Shown: positions 61,887-64,000 of the stretch, one piece after another
Layout: every line of letters starts with the position of its first letter
How positions within the stretch are numbered: the stretch's first letter is position 1
Source: Chryseobacterium sp. FH1
GTDB taxonomy: Bacteria > Bacteroidota > Bacteroidia > Flavobacteriales > Weeksellaceae
DNA length: 64,000 nucleotides
NCBI RefSeq assembly: GCF_000735135.1
Contig: NZ_JPLZ01000006.1
Location: 310,001 to 374,000 of the forward strand
Reading direction: 5' to 3'
The notes under the pieces: generated by a model
What the model was told of the DNA's origin: nothing
The model's input: only the letters and a program-made list of their open reading frames with translations
Database searches by the model: none
Made by a program: the position numbers and the translations under genes

Positions 61887-63119
61887 ATGAGTGAATATTT
61901 GTCATTGTCTGAAGCATCAGAATTAATAGGTAAAAGCAAAGAGACGCTTAGACGTTGGGATAGAGAAGGTAAATTGTCTGCGGTCAGAGAACCTATCAGC
62001 AATTATAGAGTTTACAAAAAGTCTGACGTCTTAGAATTATTTACAGATTTTGTAAATGATGATATTGATGAATCTAATTTTGTTGAAGCAGAAAATGATT
62101 ATACAGTTTTGGAATTGTTTGCTGGCGCAGGAGGTTTGGCTGTTGGAATGGAAAAAGCAGGTTTGAAATGTATTGCTTTAAACGAAATCGACAAGTTCGC
62201 TTGTGCTACTCTACGCAAAAATCGCCCAAACTGGAAAGTTTTGGAAGGTGATATAAAAGCTTTTGATTTTTCTGAATATCAAGATAAAGTAGATATCGTG
62301 ACGGGAGGTTTTCCTTGTCAAGCATTTAGCTATGCGGGTAAAAAATTAGGTTTGGCAGACGCTCGAGGGACTTTGTTTTACGAGTTTGCAAGGGTTGTAA
62401 AAGAAGTAAATCCTCCGATTTGTATTGGTGAGAATGTCCGTGGTTTACTGAGTCACGATAATGGAAAAACTTTACAGGGAATGATTTCAATTTTGGACGA
62501 AATTGGTTATAACGTAGTTCCTGTACAAGTTTTAAAAGCTATAAATTATAATGTTCCGCAAAAACGAGAGAGATTAATTTTAGTAGGTATTAGAAAGGAT
62601 ATCGATTTAGAATATGAATATCCCAAACCTAATAAGAAAATTTACAACTTGAAAGATGCATTGCAGAAGGGGGAATTGTTTGATAGTAATGTTCCCAAAT
62701 CTGATGGTGCAAAGTATCCAAAAAGCAAAATTGAAGTGTTGGATTTAGTTCCGCCCAAAGGATATTGGCGAGATTTACCTTTAGATATTCAGAAGTCATT
62801 TATGGGAGGAAGTTTTCATTTAGGAGGTGGGAAAACTGGCATAGCTCGTAGAATTGGTTGGGATGAGCCTTGTTTAACTTTGACTTGTAGCCCCGCACAA
62901 AAACAAACAGAACGTTGCCATCCCGATGAAACTCGACCATTTACAGTCCGTGAATATGCCCGAATTCAGACTTTTCCAGATGATTGGCAATTTGAGGGTT
63001 CGATTGCACAACAATACAAACAGATAGGAAATGCAGTTCCTGTAAATTTAGGTAAAGAAGTAGGATATTCAATTGTGAAATTCCTCAATAAATATTACAA
63101 TTTGTCAAATCCCAAATAA
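61887..63119 (+). CDS. C5 cytosine DNA methyltransferase with N-terminal helix-turn-helix
   Basis: A 410-residue type II modification enzyme. Residues about 3-55 are a MerR/excisionase-like helix-turn-helix (LSLSEASELIGKSKETLRRW, then DREGKLSAVREP). The methyltransferase motifs follow in order: I (LELFAGAGGLAVGM), IV with catalytic C144 (GGFPCQAFS), VI (GENVRGLL), VIII (QKRERLILVGI), IX (RPFTVREYARIQTFP) and X (QIGNAVPVNLG). The target is probably GGNCC, judged from the Eco47II/Sau96I-like endonuclease beside it. The N-terminal DNA-binding domain may let it regulate its own promoter. I start at the ATG 61887 rather than the TTG 61881. Confidence 0.93.
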   Translation: MSEYLSLSEASELIGKSKETLRRWDREGKLSAVREPISNYRVYKKSDVLELFTDFVNDDIDESNFVEAENDYTVLELFAGAGGLAVGMEKAGLKCIALNEIDKFACATLRKNRPNWKVLEGDIKAFDFSEYQDKVDIVTGGFPCQAFSYAGKKLGLADARGTLFYEFARVVKEVNPPICIGENVRGLLSHDNGKTLQGMISILDEIGYNVVPVQVLKAINYNVPQKRERLILVGIRKDIDLEYEYPKPNKKIYNLKDALQKGELFDSNVPKSDGAKYPKSKIEVLDLVPPKGYWRDLPLDIQKSFMGGSFHLGGGKTGIARRIGWDEPCLTLTCSPAQKQTERCHPDETRPFTVREYARIQTFPDDWQFEGSIAQQYKQIGNAVPVNLGKEVGYSIVKFLNKYYNLSNPK

Positions 63120-63859
63120 TAACTAAAATTATCAAATGTTATTTGGTCTAAGATACTTCTATTAGAGTTTTCTGTTTGCAATTTTATTTCGTCAATTGCA
63201 GAGTTTTCAATTATAGAATGATTGTGTTCAATGGAATGCAAATAATCATCTATTGCTGAAGGAAAAGCCTTATACAATTGCAACAGGGCATCCTCTTGAC
63301 CAGATAGGAGAGCATAAAATTGGTCACCTGAAATTTTGTAAACTCTGCTGTGGCTATACTCTTTTCCATTGATTTCGCCCCTCCAAAGTTCATTGAAACT
63401 GTTTTTAGCTAGAATTTGAACCCAATAGCATTTTGCTTTTTTATAATCGTCAGCATATCTGGCCAATTTTTGAAATAACGCTTCAGACGAACTACTGTTC
63501 ATCGTATTATGCTTGTTTTTAATGTCTGCAAATAGTGTGTTATCATCAGCTTTCACATCAAAACCACTTAAATTTCCCACTTCAAAACCCTCAATTCCAC
63601 CTAATACCTGCTCGTGAAAAGTTCCAATTGAGTTGTTAATTGATTTATCAATTTGTCGAAGAATCTCAGATTGAATTAAGTCCTCCTCATCGATGTCGTT
63701 AAATTTTGCATCAAAAGTAAGCTTGATTGTATCAACTTTGTTTGAGTAAAAATTTTTCTTTGTAATATTGTTCTTAGCTCTTAAATATGCTTTATGTAAG
63801 TTTTCAATACAAAATAATAAATGTTCATCGGTGATAAAATTAACATATTTATTTGCCAT
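63095..63859 (-). CDS. Type II restriction endonuclease, Eco47II-like
   Basis: A 254-residue protein matching the Eco47II/Sau96I family in my recollection: FITDEHLLFCIENLHKAYLR, KLTFDAKFNDIDEEDLIQSE, IGTFHEQVLGGIEGFEVGNL. The likely PD-(D/E)xK core is GFDVKADDNTLFADIKNKHN, with the lysine pair of IKNKHNT. Such enzymes cut GGNCC. The gene converges on the methyltransferase gene and overlaps its last 25 bases, so the two are transcribed toward each other. Start is the ATG at 63859. Confidence 0.85.
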   Translation of the reverse strand: MANKYVNFITDEHLLFCIENLHKAYLRAKNNITKKNFYSNKVDTIKLTFDAKFNDIDEEDLIQSEILRQIDKSINNSIGTFHEQVLGGIEGFEVGNLSGFDVKADDNTLFADIKNKHNTMNSSSSEALFQKLARYADDYKKAKCYWVQILAKNSFNELWRGEINGKEYSHSRVYKISGDQFYALLSGQEDALLQLYKAFPSAIDDYLHSIEHNHSIIENSAIDEIKLQTENSNRSILDQITFDNFSYYLGFDKL

Positions 63860-63945
63860 TTCTGATTGTAATTAAAAGTTTGATTGCCAATTTACAATTT
63901 TTTATTATTCTATTTTACATTCTGTATTCAGATTGTCATAACAAT

Positions 63946-64000
63946 TTATTTATAAAGCCACTTTCTAATCAACTTAGTATAATTCGGCATCACCACGTAA
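63946..64000 (-). CDS. Possible C-terminal fragment of a gene cut by the window edge
   Basis: On the minus strand the frame ending at the TAA 63946-63948 is open to the edge and encodes YVVMPNYTKLIRKWLYK, a basic, protein-like C-terminus. Seventeen residues are too few to name a family; the gap 63860-63945 is AT-rich and holds no other feature. Confidence 0.3.
   Translation of the reverse strand, partial: YVVMPNYTKLIRKWLYK

Noticed and set aside
1-64000. CRISPR array, tRNA or rRNA genes, prophage or insertion sequence
   Set aside because: I looked for regularly spaced direct repeats, cloverleaf-like sequences ending in CCA, rRNA motifs and transposase or integrase motifs and found none.
63946-64000. 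Reading the edge fragment as a REP-associated transposase because of YVVMPN
   Set aside because: The family motif continues with HxH, which is absent here, and the frame ends 11 residues later, so the likeness is probably accidental.

Overview
The window is chromosomal DNA of a Bacteroidota bacterium, most likely a flavobacterium of the Chryseobacterium/Epilithonimonas type (Weeksellaceae). The evidence is the low G+C content, a SusC/SusD pair, C-terminal type IX secretion (T9SS) sorting domains, a TamB/TamL pair, TAnnTTTG-like -7 promoter elements, weak ribosome binding sites and several dispersed palindromic intergenic repeats. The species is an inference. I see no rRNA, tRNA, CRISPR array, transposase or phage genes.

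Region 1 (1-28150) is a pectin / rhamnogalacturonan-I (RG-I) utilisation island. Rightward genes are the end of a PL11 rhamnogalacturonan lyase, a GH105 unsaturated-galacturonyl hydrolase, the L-rhamnose permease RhaT, a SusC/SusD outer-membrane uptake pair, then a full phosphorylative L-rhamnose pathway: RhaI isomerase, RhaB kinase, a fused rhamnulose-1-P aldolase / lactaldehyde dehydrogenase, and an FMN L-lactate dehydrogenase. A leftward GntR-family regulator follows. The leftward block 28150->16096 holds a second GH105, a CE12-like acetylesterase, an alpha/beta esterase, a GH28 enzyme, two large six-hairpin glycosidase-like proteins of unknown specificity and a pectate lyase. A TGCAGGAT motif in constant orientation precedes susC (tandem copy), the second GH105, GH28 and the pectate lyase, and probably marks a common regulon.

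Region 2 (28151-34165) carries two secreted T9SS cargo proteins (FG-GAP-like and BNR/Asp-box repeats) on either side of a membrane-anchored TPR/LuxR-type regulator. Both cargo genes have the same direct-repeat promoter element (TGTCAC-N4-TGTCACGCC) at exactly the same distance from their start codons. I regard this as the best candidate for an undescribed system.

Region 3 (34193-37260) is a thiamin salvage operon (thiM-thiE-thiD-tenA) under a TPP riboswitch whose 5' strand is complementary to a segment just before thiM. Region 4 (37324-39701) has a DUF1826-like protein, a membrane-anchored LuxR-type protein and two small unknown proteins. Region 5 (39792-47256) is tamB-tamL for outer-membrane biogenesis.

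Region 6 (47570-54575) is a tripartite RND efflux system (adaptor, pump, outer-membrane factor) with a divergently controlled TetR repressor; four CTAACnnnGTTA palindromes lie in the control regions. Region 7 (54760-61688) holds leftward stress/detoxification genes: an alpha/beta hydrolase and two operons, each with a DUF1275 membrane protein, led by a bicupin and an SRPBCC protein. The two operon promoters share a bipartite element with identical internal spacing.

Region 8 (61848-64000) is a type II restriction-modification pair: a C5 cytosine methyltransferase with an N-terminal helix-turn-helix, and a convergent, overlapping Eco47II-like endonuclease. A possible C-terminal fragment of another gene runs off the right edge.
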